Both the position numbers and the translations under genes were made by a program. The notes below the pieces were generated by a model. That model saw only the letters and a list, made by a program, of their open reading frames with translations. It was not told where the DNA came from and did not search any database. DNA of 64,000 bases from Bacteroides stercorirosoris (lineage in GTDB: Bacteria > Bacteroidota > Bacteroidia > Bacteroidales > Bacteroidaceae): contig NZ_FQZN01000005.1 in assembly GCF_900142015.1 (NCBI RefSeq), forward strand, positions 124,001 through 188,000, given 5' to 3'. Within the stretch, counting starts at the first letter, position 1. Every line of letters begins with the position of its first letter. Of this stretch, positions 56,108 to 63,938 are shown in pieces.

Positions 56108-56818
56108 TTATCCAATATACAATTCGGAGGGAATCAGTTTAAAATCCACAAATTGGTTCTCTACCGGATTGGCCTTCAACAAGAAAGGAACGATGCCGTC
56201 CGAAGGAAGCGCTTTGCGCGGAAGAGCCGATTGCTTATCGAATTTATAAGTAGCACACCAGGCATCGGCATCACCAGATACACTCCTGCCGATACGGAAA
56301 CAGAACTCACTCTCGCTATCGCGCAACGTATTAATCAGCTTGCGGCAATCATCCGGCACAGTAGGGCTATCTGACAATTCGCTGATCTTTTCTGCCATTT
56401 GCGATAACCATTCCACATCGTGAATGTGCTTCTTGTCGAGGGCAAAAACAAACACTGCCGGATAGTAATCGTTATCTCCCGGTCTCCACAAGGCACTGTT
56501 GGCCTGCACCACTGCTGCATATACGACGGGAGACTCTGTATATTTCTTCTTCCAGCGATCCTTGAACAACCAGGGAGCATTGCCTGCCACTGCCCTGAAG
56601 AAGGGAGTTTCCATATCCCGGGGTGTTTGCAGATAAGGTTTCAGCCTATCCAGACGAGTAGGATTATCGAAAGTTTCCTCTCCTTCTTCATCATCTTCCG
56701 GCACGGAGGGCCTGTTACGCAGTCCGTTTACGTCACACCCTTGCGCTTCCAGTTTCGCAATATCTTCTTCTGTCAGGTTATTCTCCCAGTCTTTGCCGGG
56801 GTTCACAAAAAATGCCAT
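56108..56818 (-). CDS. Cytoplasmic protein of unknown function
   Basis: This 236-residue protein has no signal peptide. It has an acidic N-terminal third (PEDDEEGEETFDN) and a globular remainder (PVVYAAVVQANSALWRPGDNDYYPAVFVFALD). No family is recognised. It lies between two DUF3836 genes on the opposite strand. The 1.1 kb upstream holds a truncated paralog leader, repeats and a 22-bp array, and no obvious promoter close to the gene. Confidence 0.7.
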   Translation of the reverse strand: MAFFVNPGKDWENNLTEEDIAKLEAQGCDVNGLRNRPSVPEDDEEGEETFDNPTRLDRLKPYLQTPRDMETPFFRAVAGNAPWLFKDRWKKKYTESPVVYAAVVQANSALWRPGDNDYYPAVFVFALDKKHIHDVEWLSQMAEKISELSDSPTVPDDCRKLINTLRDSESEFCFRIGRSVSGDADAWCATYKFDKQSALPRKALPSDGIVPFLLKANPVENQFVDFKLIPSELYIG

Positions 56819-56898
56819 AATAATTCTAGTTTAAGAGTTAATATTCTGTCAAATAGTTAATATAATAAATGCATATTGGTTAAGTCTCGATTCATCCG

Positions 56899-56964
56899 CT
56901 ACCTGACAAGCAAGAAACACAATAAGCCTATCCTGATATAAAGAAGAATTCCCTGGTTTTCCAT
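56899..56964 (-). pseudogene. Truncated duplicate of the 5' end of the gene at 50109
   Basis: The minus strand starts MENQ, as the gene at 50675 does, then diverges into GILLYIRIGLLCFLLVR and stops. The upstream sequence to about 57135, including a TACTTTTG -7 box (57128-57135), is recognisably similar to the leader of 50675. This looks like the promoter and first codons of a lost paralog. Confidence 0.55.
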
Positions 56965-57310
56965 AATTTTACTTTCTGATATAGATTAATAGTAGTTCCA
57001 TCGCAGCTGCCAAGGAGACTGTTACAAAAATAAGAAGATACCCATGAACCGGAAAACAAACAGGGGGGATAAATGAGAAGGGAGTTTAACTTCATAAAAA
57101 TCTGTTTTTCAACCCGTTATTATCCAGCAAAAGTAAGAGCAAAGGGGATATTTTCAATTTCCAAAAGAAACAGCAGGCGTTTTAAAGGAAAAAAACAAAG
57201 AATTCCGACCTTAATCATTCAAAGTTCTTGATTTCACAAAAGCCTGAAGGTTATGATTATTACAAGTGAGTTATTGGCGGAATTAGTTCCTTTTTGTAAC
57301 GGTTATGATG

Positions 57311-57401
57311 CACCACAGATTACACAGATTTACACAGATTAGGAAAGATATCTCTGATTATTAATAAATTAAATCTGTGCTAATCTGTGTAATCTGTGGT
57401 G
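57311..57401. repeat. 91-bp dispersed palindromic repeat, copy 2
   Basis: It is nearly identical to the reverse complement of 28827-28917. Similarity extends about 18 bp further on one side (AAATAATTC-TTTCTG). It lies in a non-coding stretch. Confidence 0.85.
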
Positions 57402-57433
57402 AAATAATTCCTTTCTGTACTGTTATGAATATA

Positions 57434-57494
57434 TTTTAGACACGGATTACACTGTTGTTTTTATATACTACAACAGTGTAATCCGTGTCTAAAA
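57434..57494. repeat. Perfect 25-bp inverted repeat
   Basis: Arms 57434-57458 and 57470-57494 are exact complements (TTTTAGACACGGATTACACT and on) with an 11-base loop. CACGGATTACAC recalls the preceding CACAGATT repeat, so it may be a related element. Confidence 0.8.
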
Positions 57495-57647
57495 TCTCAT
57501 TTATCATTTGATTCATTACTATACCCAATGAATCAATTCCGCCAACAGGTCACAAGTAGGATAAGAAGAGTGATAACCCACTGTAAATAAACCCCGTACC
57601 TACTTCTTCAGTAAAGTATAATTAATCAAATATCATTCCGTTATGAA

Positions 57648-57806
57648 GAAACGTAAGTCTCACTTTATCGGAACATTTGTCTCCTTACTATGAGACATCC
57701 GTTTCTTCCCTAAGAAACTTTTGTTCCTTGCCTGTGGAACAAGAGTTTCACAGGCAAGGAACAAAAGTTTCAATAGGGAGAAACAAAACAGAACAAATAG
57801 AGGCAC
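57648..57806. repeat. 22-bp-period array of GRRAC-N4-GTYYC dyads
   Basis: Six consecutive 14-bp dyads start at 57648, 57670, 57692, 57714, 57736 and 57758. All are of the form G[AG][AG]AC-N4-GT[CT][CT]C (for example GGAACAAAAGTTTC) and are separated by 8-bp spacers. Two further left half-sites follow at 57780 and 57802 in the same phase. The array is about 120 bp upstream of the next operator and shows no coding potential. Confidence 0.88.
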
Positions 57807-57928
57807 GACAAAGCACCTATGTCTCCCTCCCCAGCCACAAGGAAAGACGTAATCTCACGACTATACCTCCCGCTTGACAACAAGCTTATTTGCAGAATTC
57901 CACCATCGGATTAAGAAACTCTTTTTAT

Positions 57929-57964
57929 TAACCTAACGATAACATTACGATAACATTCATCCTC
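57929..57964. promoter_or_regulatory. Shared operator, DUF3836 copy B
   Basis: It is identical to 55501-55536 and again ends 13 bp before the -7 box TATCTTTG at 57978-57985. Confidence 0.8.
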
Positions 57965-57977
57965 ATGCCCCTGCCCT

Positions 57978-57985
57978 ATCTTTGC
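57978..57985 (+). promoter_or_regulatory. -7 box of DUF3836 copy B
   Basis: TATCTTTG, with the same flanks as copy A. Confidence 0.75.
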
Positions 57986-58030
57986 AACATCAAAAGTAAC
58001 GAAATGTATAACTTAAAAAATAAAACGATT

Positions 58031-58495
58031 ATGAAAGCTTTAGTATTATCAGTAGTATTCGCATTGACATCAGTAGTAAACGCAGTAAGTGGTAACAATG
58101 TAAAAGACTTCGCCTACAACAGTGAGAAACAGGAAAACGGGATAGAAACCCAGACAGTCTACAAAGTAAAAGAAGGCAAGTACCTGGAACGCCACCTGCA
58201 ATACAACTACACACATGATGAAAAAGGACGTGTATCAGCAAAGGAAATTCTGAAATGGAACCAGGACAACAGCCGCTTTGAAAAGCAGTATTGCCTCAAC
58301 TTCAGCTACACCGACAACGAAGTAAACGTGGAATATGTAGCATGGAACAATAAAATCGGTGACTATACAGACGTAAAAGCCAAAGCTGTTTACCAGACGA
58401 ACGAACAGGGAGTAAACTACACTGCCTACAACTGGGATAAAAAGGAAAACGCCTGGAACCTAACCGTAGGACAAGATAACCGCTTTACTCTCTAA
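58031..58495 (+). CDS. DUF3836 family secreted protein, operator-type copy B
   Basis: This 154-residue protein is nearly identical to copy A up to YTDNEV, then differs, and has a longer C terminus (AYNWDKKENAWNLTVGQDNRF). Signal peptide and start (58031) as in copy A. Its last 11 bp overlap the end of the convergent kinase 2 gene, so the two stop codons are interleaved and the two transcripts must overlap. The 5' leader and first codons are almost the same as in copies A and C, which indicates recent duplication or gene conversion. Confidence 0.9.
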   Translation: MKALVLSVVFALTSVVNAVSGNNVKDFAYNSEKQENGIETQTVYKVKEGKYLERHLQYNYTHDEKGRVSAKEILKWNQDNSRFEKQYCLNFSYTDNEVNVEYVAWNNKIGDYTDVKAKAVYQTNEQGVNYTAYNWDKKENAWNLTVGQDNRFTL

Positions 58496-60770
58496 CCGGA
58501 AAATAAAGCGTGAACTCACTGAAACGCCCTTCTTCGCTCTCTACTTCCACCCGACCCTCATGCGCTAACATCACTTGCTGCACATAGTTCAGTCCCAGAC
58601 CGAAGCCCGTAGCTCCTCCCTTACTGCTGCGGGCAGCAGCGACCGAACGCTCAAAACGGTTGAAAATACGTGCAAGGTCTTTCACAGGAATACCCAAGCC
58701 ATTATCACAGATTTTAATCTTGCTGAAACCTTTCTCCGACTCACAGATGATATCAATCTTTACTTCGTCACGGGAGTATTTTATTGCATTATCCAGAAGA
58801 TTACTCAGCACTTCACGCAGGCAGAAAGCATCTGCATAAACAGTTTCACAACGATGATAGAGGGTATTGAACTCTATTTTCTTACCGGCTTTCAGTAATA
58901 TTTTAGCTGTTAAATCGTCAATCAACGGGCATAAGGGAACCTCTTCAATATTCAGTTGCAAATGTCCCTTATCCAGTTGTGTCAAAAGCAATACCCTATC
59001 GGATAAAGCCAACAAATGTTCACACTCTTCCGTCATGACTTGCTTATATTTCTGTTCTTTCTCCGGTTTGTTAGCCAGTTTACCACTTGCCAGACTATGC
59101 GCTCCCATCAATATAGAGTTTAGTGGAGACTTCATATCATGAACCATAGCATACGTAAAATCCTTCTGGAACTGCTTCAAACGATACTGCATATAAAGTA
59201 AATGTATTTGGAAGATGACACATACACATACAAACAGAAAAAGTATTCCCAAGGGCACCAGCAAATACCAAATGGAAGAAAAGATATGTTTGGTAGTTGA
59301 GGATACCACACCTTCAATGAAAACGGTGCTGTCCTTATTCAAAGCAATCATATTCGTTCTTAAATCAAGTATACCCGGAAAAGGATTTCCCGTATAAATC
59401 ATCAATTCCTCAGACGGATAACGACACATACGGATGCCAGCATCGGTTGGCATCCGGTGTTCTTCCAGAAACTGTATAAATAAAGAGTCTGCATAGTGCA
59501 AAGAGAAAGGAATGGGTACCTTACTATAAGTATCTATTGCATTCTGGTTGTTATAACCATAATACGCATTATCGCTTATCTCAGACTTTTCACGAATATC
59601 CTCAGTACCAACATGTACATGAGTAGCAACCAGAGCTATTTTCTTCTCACGCATAAAGGCATTCAATGCCAGTCTTTGCCTTTCATAATAGGGAGAAAAT
59701 ATCATGGTATCTGACTTTTCCGCTTTTTCTAAGTAATATCCATTAATTTGCCGATAAAGTTTCATCCGACGGATAGTTTCGTTGTAAAACATATTGTCGA
59801 AACAATCATTGACCACCTGTGCCATCTTCTTCCGATTATCCTGATACAGATAGCCTGTCCATATCAATAACAATACTAAAGCACTCAATAAAGCGATTAA
59901 AGGCAGAACTTTCAATGAAAAATATTTCTTCTTTTCTTTTTGCGCCTCCAATTTAGCTTTAAGAAGAGTCTGTTCCGTTCCATTCAATAAACGGACACTC
60001 TGCTCTTCTATCCTACTCCACTCCGATCCGGGGATATCCGAAAGAAGATCTGTAACAGGAGACTTCATACGCTCTGCCAACGTATAAAAACTGTTTCGTT
60101 GTTCTTCAATATTATGATGCTGAAAGTTAATAGAACGTATTTGTTTTACAAATGCGAACACCACTATCCCCAATGCCAAAGATGTACCCAAAAACAACAG
60201 TAAAATCTTACGTATTCCCCACAAAAAAGGAGTCTGGAGTACAGCTTCTACAGCTATTCCTTTCTCCTTATTTATAAATGCGCGTCTAGAAGTGAACACG
60301 CCAATGCCTGCCGACGCATACGGTTGCGTAAATTCCAAATCTTCCCCTGTTTCTGTCTTAAATTTACGGATAGTAATTTTTCCCTCAACGGACTTTTTTT
60401 GTAATTTACAAGTTAACAAAGTATCCAGGGTAACTAAAGGAAGTTCTTCAGCATGATACACTTTTTGTAAAATCACTGATGTTTGTTGAGCAAAATAAAG
60501 AGTCATTTCATTTTTAGACTCCTTCATCTTTTTGCTCAGATACATGCTATAAGGCATGAAATTCATATGAGTAACAGTTCCTACCGCCAAAGGTAAAGAA
60601 TTTACCTGCCCACCTATCCCCTCAACAAAAGATTGTTCAAAGCAGTCATCCAAGATGGCTTGGGTCTCTTTTACATGATCACAATAAGCACGATATATGC
60701 CTACACCTTGCAAAAGAAATATGAGCAACAAAACAACAATTGAAAAGGAAACAAGTATCCGTACTTTCAT
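58485..60770 (-). CDS. Sensor histidine kinase 2 with duplicated sensor and pseudo-DHp
   Basis: This 761-residue paralog of the kinase at 53021 has the same four membrane helices and two periplasmic regions. The active core has His544 in MVHDMKSPLNSILMG and a HATPase domain (LSNLLDNAIKYS, GFGLGLNYVQQVM). Between helices 2 and 3, QRNSFYTLAERMKSPVTDLL repeats the histidine-motif region but has Glu233 where His would be, as in kinase 1. It probably signals to the response regulator at 51153. The gene is flanked by DUF3836 genes on both sides: convergent with copy B and divergent from copy C, with a shared operator. Confidence 0.9.
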   Translation of the reverse strand: MKVRILVSFSIVVLLLIFLLQGVGIYRAYCDHVKETQAILDDCFEQSFVEGIGGQVNSLPLAVGTVTHMNFMPYSMYLSKKMKESKNEMTLYFAQQTSVILQKVYHAEELPLVTLDTLLTCKLQKKSVEGKITIRKFKTETGEDLEFTQPYASAGIGVFTSRRAFINKEKGIAVEAVLQTPFLWGIRKILLLFLGTSLALGIVVFAFVKQIRSINFQHHNIEEQRNSFYTLAERMKSPVTDLLSDIPGSEWSRIEEQSVRLLNGTEQTLLKAKLEAQKEKKKYFSLKVLPLIALLSALVLLLIWTGYLYQDNRKKMAQVVNDCFDNMFYNETIRRMKLYRQINGYYLEKAEKSDTMIFSPYYERQRLALNAFMREKKIALVATHVHVGTEDIREKSEISDNAYYGYNNQNAIDTYSKVPIPFSLHYADSLFIQFLEEHRMPTDAGIRMCRYPSEELMIYTGNPFPGILDLRTNMIALNKDSTVFIEGVVSSTTKHIFSSIWYLLVPLGILFLFVCVCVIFQIHLLYMQYRLKQFQKDFTYAMVHDMKSPLNSILMGAHSLASGKLANKPEKEQKYKQVMTEECEHLLALSDRVLLLTQLDKGHLQLNIEEVPLCPLIDDLTAKILLKAGKKIEFNTLYHRCETVYADAFCLREVLSNLLDNAIKYSRDEVKIDIICESEKGFSKIKICDNGLGIPVKDLARIFNRFERSVAAARSSKGGATGFGLGLNYVQQVMLAHEGRVEVESEEGRFSEFTLYFPVRE

Positions 60771-60789
60771 TATGCATTTATTTTGGCTG

Positions 60790-60797
60790 CAAAGGTA
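60790..60797 (-). promoter_or_regulatory. -7 box of histidine kinase 2
   Basis: The minus strand reads TACCTTTG. The operator starts 13 bp upstream, the same distance as for the DUF3836 promoters. Confidence 0.65.
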
Positions 60798-60810
60798 ACA
60801 AATTATTCTA

Positions 60811-60846
60811 TTAACCTAACGATAACATTACGATAACATTCATCCT
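60811..60846. promoter_or_regulatory. Shared operator between kinase 2 and DUF3836 copy C
   Basis: It is identical to the copies at 55501 and 57929. It sits exactly 13 bp from a -7 box on each side, so one site can serve both divergent genes. Confidence 0.82.
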
Positions 60847-60859
60847 CATGCCCCTGCCC

Positions 60860-60867
60860 TATCTTTG
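60860..60867 (+). promoter_or_regulatory. -7 box of DUF3836 copy C
   Basis: TATCTTTG, 13 bp after the operator. Confidence 0.75.
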
Positions 60868-60913
60868 CAACATCAAAAGTAACGAAATGTATAACTTAAA
60901 AAATAAAACGATT

Positions 60914-61399
60914 ATGAAAGCTTTAGTATTATCAGTAGTATTCGCATTAACAGCAGTAGTAAACGCAGTAAGTGGTAACAATGTAAAAGACTTCGCCTAC
61001 AACAGTGAGAAACAGGAAAACGGGGTAGAAACCCAGACAGTCTACAAAGTAAAAGAAGGCAAGTACCTGGAACGCCACCTGCAATACAACTACACACATG
61101 ATGAAAAAGGACGTGTATCAGCCAAGGAAATCCTGAAATGGAACCAGGACAACAGCCGCTTTGAAAAGCAGTATTGCCTCAACTTCAACTACACCGACAA
61201 CGAAGTAAACGTGGAATATGTAGCATGGAACGGCGAAGCCGATGATTACACAAATGTGAAAGCCAAAGCCGTTTATCAGATGAACGAGAATGGCATGAAC
61301 TACATGGCTTACAACTGGAATGAGAAAAACAACTCCTGGAATCTGGTAACAGAACACAATGCAACAAATTGGAACAACGCTTTGCTGGCAAACAGATAA
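60914..61399 (+). CDS. DUF3836 family secreted protein, operator-type copy C
   Basis: This 161-residue protein is the longest of the three operator-type copies, with C terminus NSWNLVTEHNATNWNNALL. Signal peptide and N-terminal domain are nearly the same as in copies A and B. The start at 60914 follows them. It is transcribed away from kinase 2 with a shared operator and ends at a strong hairpin. The three C termini differ more than the N termini, which suggests that the variable end interacts with something specific. Confidence 0.9.
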   Translation: MKALVLSVVFALTAVVNAVSGNNVKDFAYNSEKQENGVETQTVYKVKEGKYLERHLQYNYTHDEKGRVSAKEILKWNQDNSRFEKQYCLNFNYTDNEVNVEYVAWNGEADDYTNVKAKAVYQMNENGMNYMAYNWNEKNNSWNLVTEHNATNWNNALLANR

Positions 61400-61440
61400 T
61401 TACTCTAACAAGAATTCTCTCTTACAGTTTCCAATGAAAA

Positions 61441-61489
61441 AACGCGGCTGCCAAAAGATAATCGATAATCTTTATAGGCAGCCGCGTTT
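61441..61489. terminator. Bidirectional terminator
   Basis: AACGCGGCTGCC pairs with GGCAGCCGCGTT, with a T-run after it. It lies between convergent DUF3836 copy C and the protease gene. Confidence 0.8.
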
Positions 61490-61506
61490 GCAATTATTAC
61501 CTAAAG

Positions 61507-62589
61507 TCAGTCTTCGTGTTTAGAATATTCAGAAAATTCGCAACCAAACTCTTCTACCATCATATTATCCATCTCATCGGCTTTCAATGCCAGATTCACC
61601 AGATTAGTCAGGATTTCATCTTCCGATGCATCCGTAATGTCAGACAGATGTACACGATATGCTATGTAGATCTGGCGTCCTTCAATACCCAGTTTGTAAG
61701 GACTGAAATCTTCACCCAGGATATAATCGAGCACCCTTTCCACCTCTTTCTTTGGTAACAGATTGATAGGAGAAACAGCAAACAGATAAGTATTTTCATA
61801 AACAAAGATACGCACTTCGGAACTGCCTTTATGGAATGTCCAGGAGTCATAACCGTCACGCGCAAGAACCGGATTAACTCCCATCTCACGGATGGCACGT
61901 TCGCAGAAGGTACTCAATGAAGACGGTTCGCGCTCTTCAAAGATACCCTCGGGCAGCTTTTCGCCGCATGAAGGGCAGAATTCTTCCTCTTCCGATATCA
62001 GCTCGTCACAACTGTCGCACTGCACCTGAAAAGCTGTACGGTCCACAGCCTCCACAAATTCAAGCAGCTTCCGTAATGCTTCCACACGGATGCCGAAACC
62101 CATATTGTCGGCATTACTCAGCTTACTCACCGTTACACCTACCACTTCGTTCTTTTCATTGAAGATAGGACCGCCGGAGTTACCGGGATTCACTGCCGCA
62201 TCAGTCTGTATATAGTACTTTCCATCCACCAGCTGTTTGGGCGAAGACACAGAGCCTTCGGTCACCGTAAAAGGCATGCCATAAGGATAACCGGCCACAC
62301 AAACCTTTCCACCGATGGACAAGGAATTATCTCCTGCCAGATTCAGGGAAGGCAGAGCCGAGAAATCACCGTCTACGGACAGCAGGGCTATGTCCAATGA
62401 AGGGTTCACCAGTACCACCTTAGCCAGATAAGGATTCCGGTCATTATCATGTACCGCCACTGCATGAAAGCCTTTCACCACATGGTAGTTCGTCACAAAA
62501 AGATCATAGTCTTTCAGATAGAAACAGCTGCCTGATCCACCTGCATGGGTTACTTTGAAAACCAACTGATATATATTGTTCTGTTCCAT
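61507..62589 (-). CDS. Cytoplasmic trypsin-like protease with zinc ribbon
   Basis: This 360-residue protein has no signal peptide. The N-terminal trypsin-like domain (about 1-180) has the triad His36 (TNYHVVKG), Asp66 (PSLDIALLSV) and Ser138 (NPGNSGGPI), as in DegP/HtrA-type proteases, but no PDZ domain follows. A zinc ribbon comes next (Cys191, Cys194, Cys205, Cys208: CDSCDELISEEEEFCPSCG), then a C-terminal domain of about 130 residues of unknown type. Most trypsin-like proteases in bacteria are exported, so cytoplasmic location is unusual. It lies 21 bp downstream of the gene at 62611 and is probably co-transcribed. Confidence 0.87.
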   Translation of the reverse strand: MEQNNIYQLVFKVTHAGGSGSCFYLKDYDLFVTNYHVVKGFHAVAVHDNDRNPYLAKVVLVNPSLDIALLSVDGDFSALPSLNLAGDNSLSIGGKVCVAGYPYGMPFTVTEGSVSSPKQLVDGKYYIQTDAAVNPGNSGGPIFNEKNEVVGVTVSKLSNADNMGFGIRVEALRKLLEFVEAVDRTAFQVQCDSCDELISEEEEFCPSCGEKLPEGIFEEREPSSLSTFCERAIREMGVNPVLARDGYDSWTFHKGSSEVRIFVYENTYLFAVSPINLLPKKEVERVLDYILGEDFSPYKLGIEGRQIYIAYRVHLSDITDASEDEILTNLVNLALKADEMDNMMVEEFGCEFSEYSKHED

Positions 62590-62610
62590 TGATTCATTGT
62601 TTTTAATCTG

Positions 62611-63924
62611 TTATTGTTGTCCGCCAAGTGCCTGTTGCATCATCTTCTGTTGAAGTTCCTGCGCCAGACGCATATACTCGGCCATATCTCCCCTCATCAT
62701 GGCAGCCTGCATATCGGCCTGCGCCTTCATGATTTCCTCTTGCAGAGATGCTGCCATACCCTGCATTTGTTCGATGGCTTCTGCCGATATCTCTTCCAGG
62801 TCATCTTCATCCGGTTCCAGGTCACCTTCCATTATTTTATCCATCGCATTGTAAAGGATTTCAGATGCATCCTCCATCGACTTGCCGCTTGCTTTCTCAA
62901 GCGCATGCGAAAGAATCACGTTAATGTCATCCTGCACATCATTATAGAAGTAAGCTTCATAGAAAATATAGAGCAGACGTACCGCACTCCGCTCATAATT
63001 TTCCGTCTGAATGGCTTCAGTAGCTTCTTTATAGACACTCATAAAGTTCTCCTGCATATTCTTCAGAGACGAACGGCGCTTGGTAGACACCAATGTATCT
63101 ACGAAATAAAGATCAGCCGCCAGTTCCTCCTTAGGCATGGCGAGCAATTTCTCAAGGAAAGCCTTTCCTTTCGCTACCACCTCGGCAGTAGGCAGTTCGG
63201 CATCCATATCGTCCACCGCTTTATCAAGATCATTCAATAACTGGCCTTGCGGACGGGCAAAGTAGGAAATCTGATAGAAAGTCGTATCGAGCACATTCCA
63301 GGAGTAGCCATATTTCCGGTCGGCATCATACTCTTTCACAGCTTCCAGTGTTTCGTGGCCCAAGATTTGCAAACCTTCATAAATGCGGTCTATCTCTTGC
63401 TGCGGATAAGGGGTGACCTGCGGCTCATAGCACCGTGTAGCACCGAACTTCGTACAGAACTCGTCATCATATTTATCACCGATATGGCAGATATTCTGTA
63501 ACACGAAGTACATCTTATGGGGATGGCTCTGCGAGAGAGAACACGTGTACTCCATTCTCAACTTATCGTTGTCCTTCACAAAGCGAGGCAACAGCAGCTT
63601 GTTCAGATTCAGGTCTGCAATCTGTCGAAGCATGGCTACACGCCCTTTCTCGGGCAAGTTCAGGAAGTCGGCACTGATACGGTAAAATCCGTCTTTTACA
63701 GAAATATGCACCAGGATAGAACCGTGGGGAATATGAAATTCAGTACCATCCGCATTGCCATACTTCGTCCGGAAGTCCGCATTCAGGTAATCCAGCAAAC
63801 TGTGGAAAGCTTGCAGGTACTCGCCTTGGTTATATAAGTCCACGCTCTTTTCGTAAGCCTCCGTATGAATGGAACTTTGCGTGGAGTCCACTACGGGAGG
63901 AATAAATGTAAGTGTTTGTTTCAT
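62611..63924 (-). CDS. Cytoplasmic protein of unknown function in the protease operon
   Basis: This 437-residue protein has no signal peptide and appears largely helical. It has a TPR-like start (EKSVDLYNQGEYLQAFHSLLDYL), a central domain with basic and aromatic residues, an acidic stretch (EGDLEPDEDDLEEISAEA) and a Met/Gln-rich amphipathic C terminus (AEYMRLAQELQQKMMQQAL). No known family is recognised. It is upstream of the trypsin-like protease by 21 bp and downstream of another gene, so a complex or substrate relation is plausible but not shown. Confidence 0.7.
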   Translation of the reverse strand: MKQTLTFIPPVVDSTQSSIHTEAYEKSVDLYNQGEYLQAFHSLLDYLNADFRTKYGNADGTEFHIPHGSILVHISVKDGFYRISADFLNLPEKGRVAMLRQIADLNLNKLLLPRFVKDNDKLRMEYTCSLSQSHPHKMYFVLQNICHIGDKYDDEFCTKFGATRCYEPQVTPYPQQEIDRIYEGLQILGHETLEAVKEYDADRKYGYSWNVLDTTFYQISYFARPQGQLLNDLDKAVDDMDAELPTAEVVAKGKAFLEKLLAMPKEELAADLYFVDTLVSTKRRSSLKNMQENFMSVYKEATEAIQTENYERSAVRLLYIFYEAYFYNDVQDDINVILSHALEKASGKSMEDASEILYNAMDKIMEGDLEPDEDDLEEISAEAIEQMQGMAASLQEEIMKAQADMQAAMMRGDMAEYMRLAQELQQKMMQQALGGQQ

Positions 63925-63938
63925 GTTATAATATGGTT

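Noticed and set aside
57648-57806. GAAAC/GTTTC repeats as a CRISPR array
   Set aside because: The repeat is only 14 bp and varies between units, spacers are 8 bp, and no cas genes are near. The geometry does not fit any CRISPR type.
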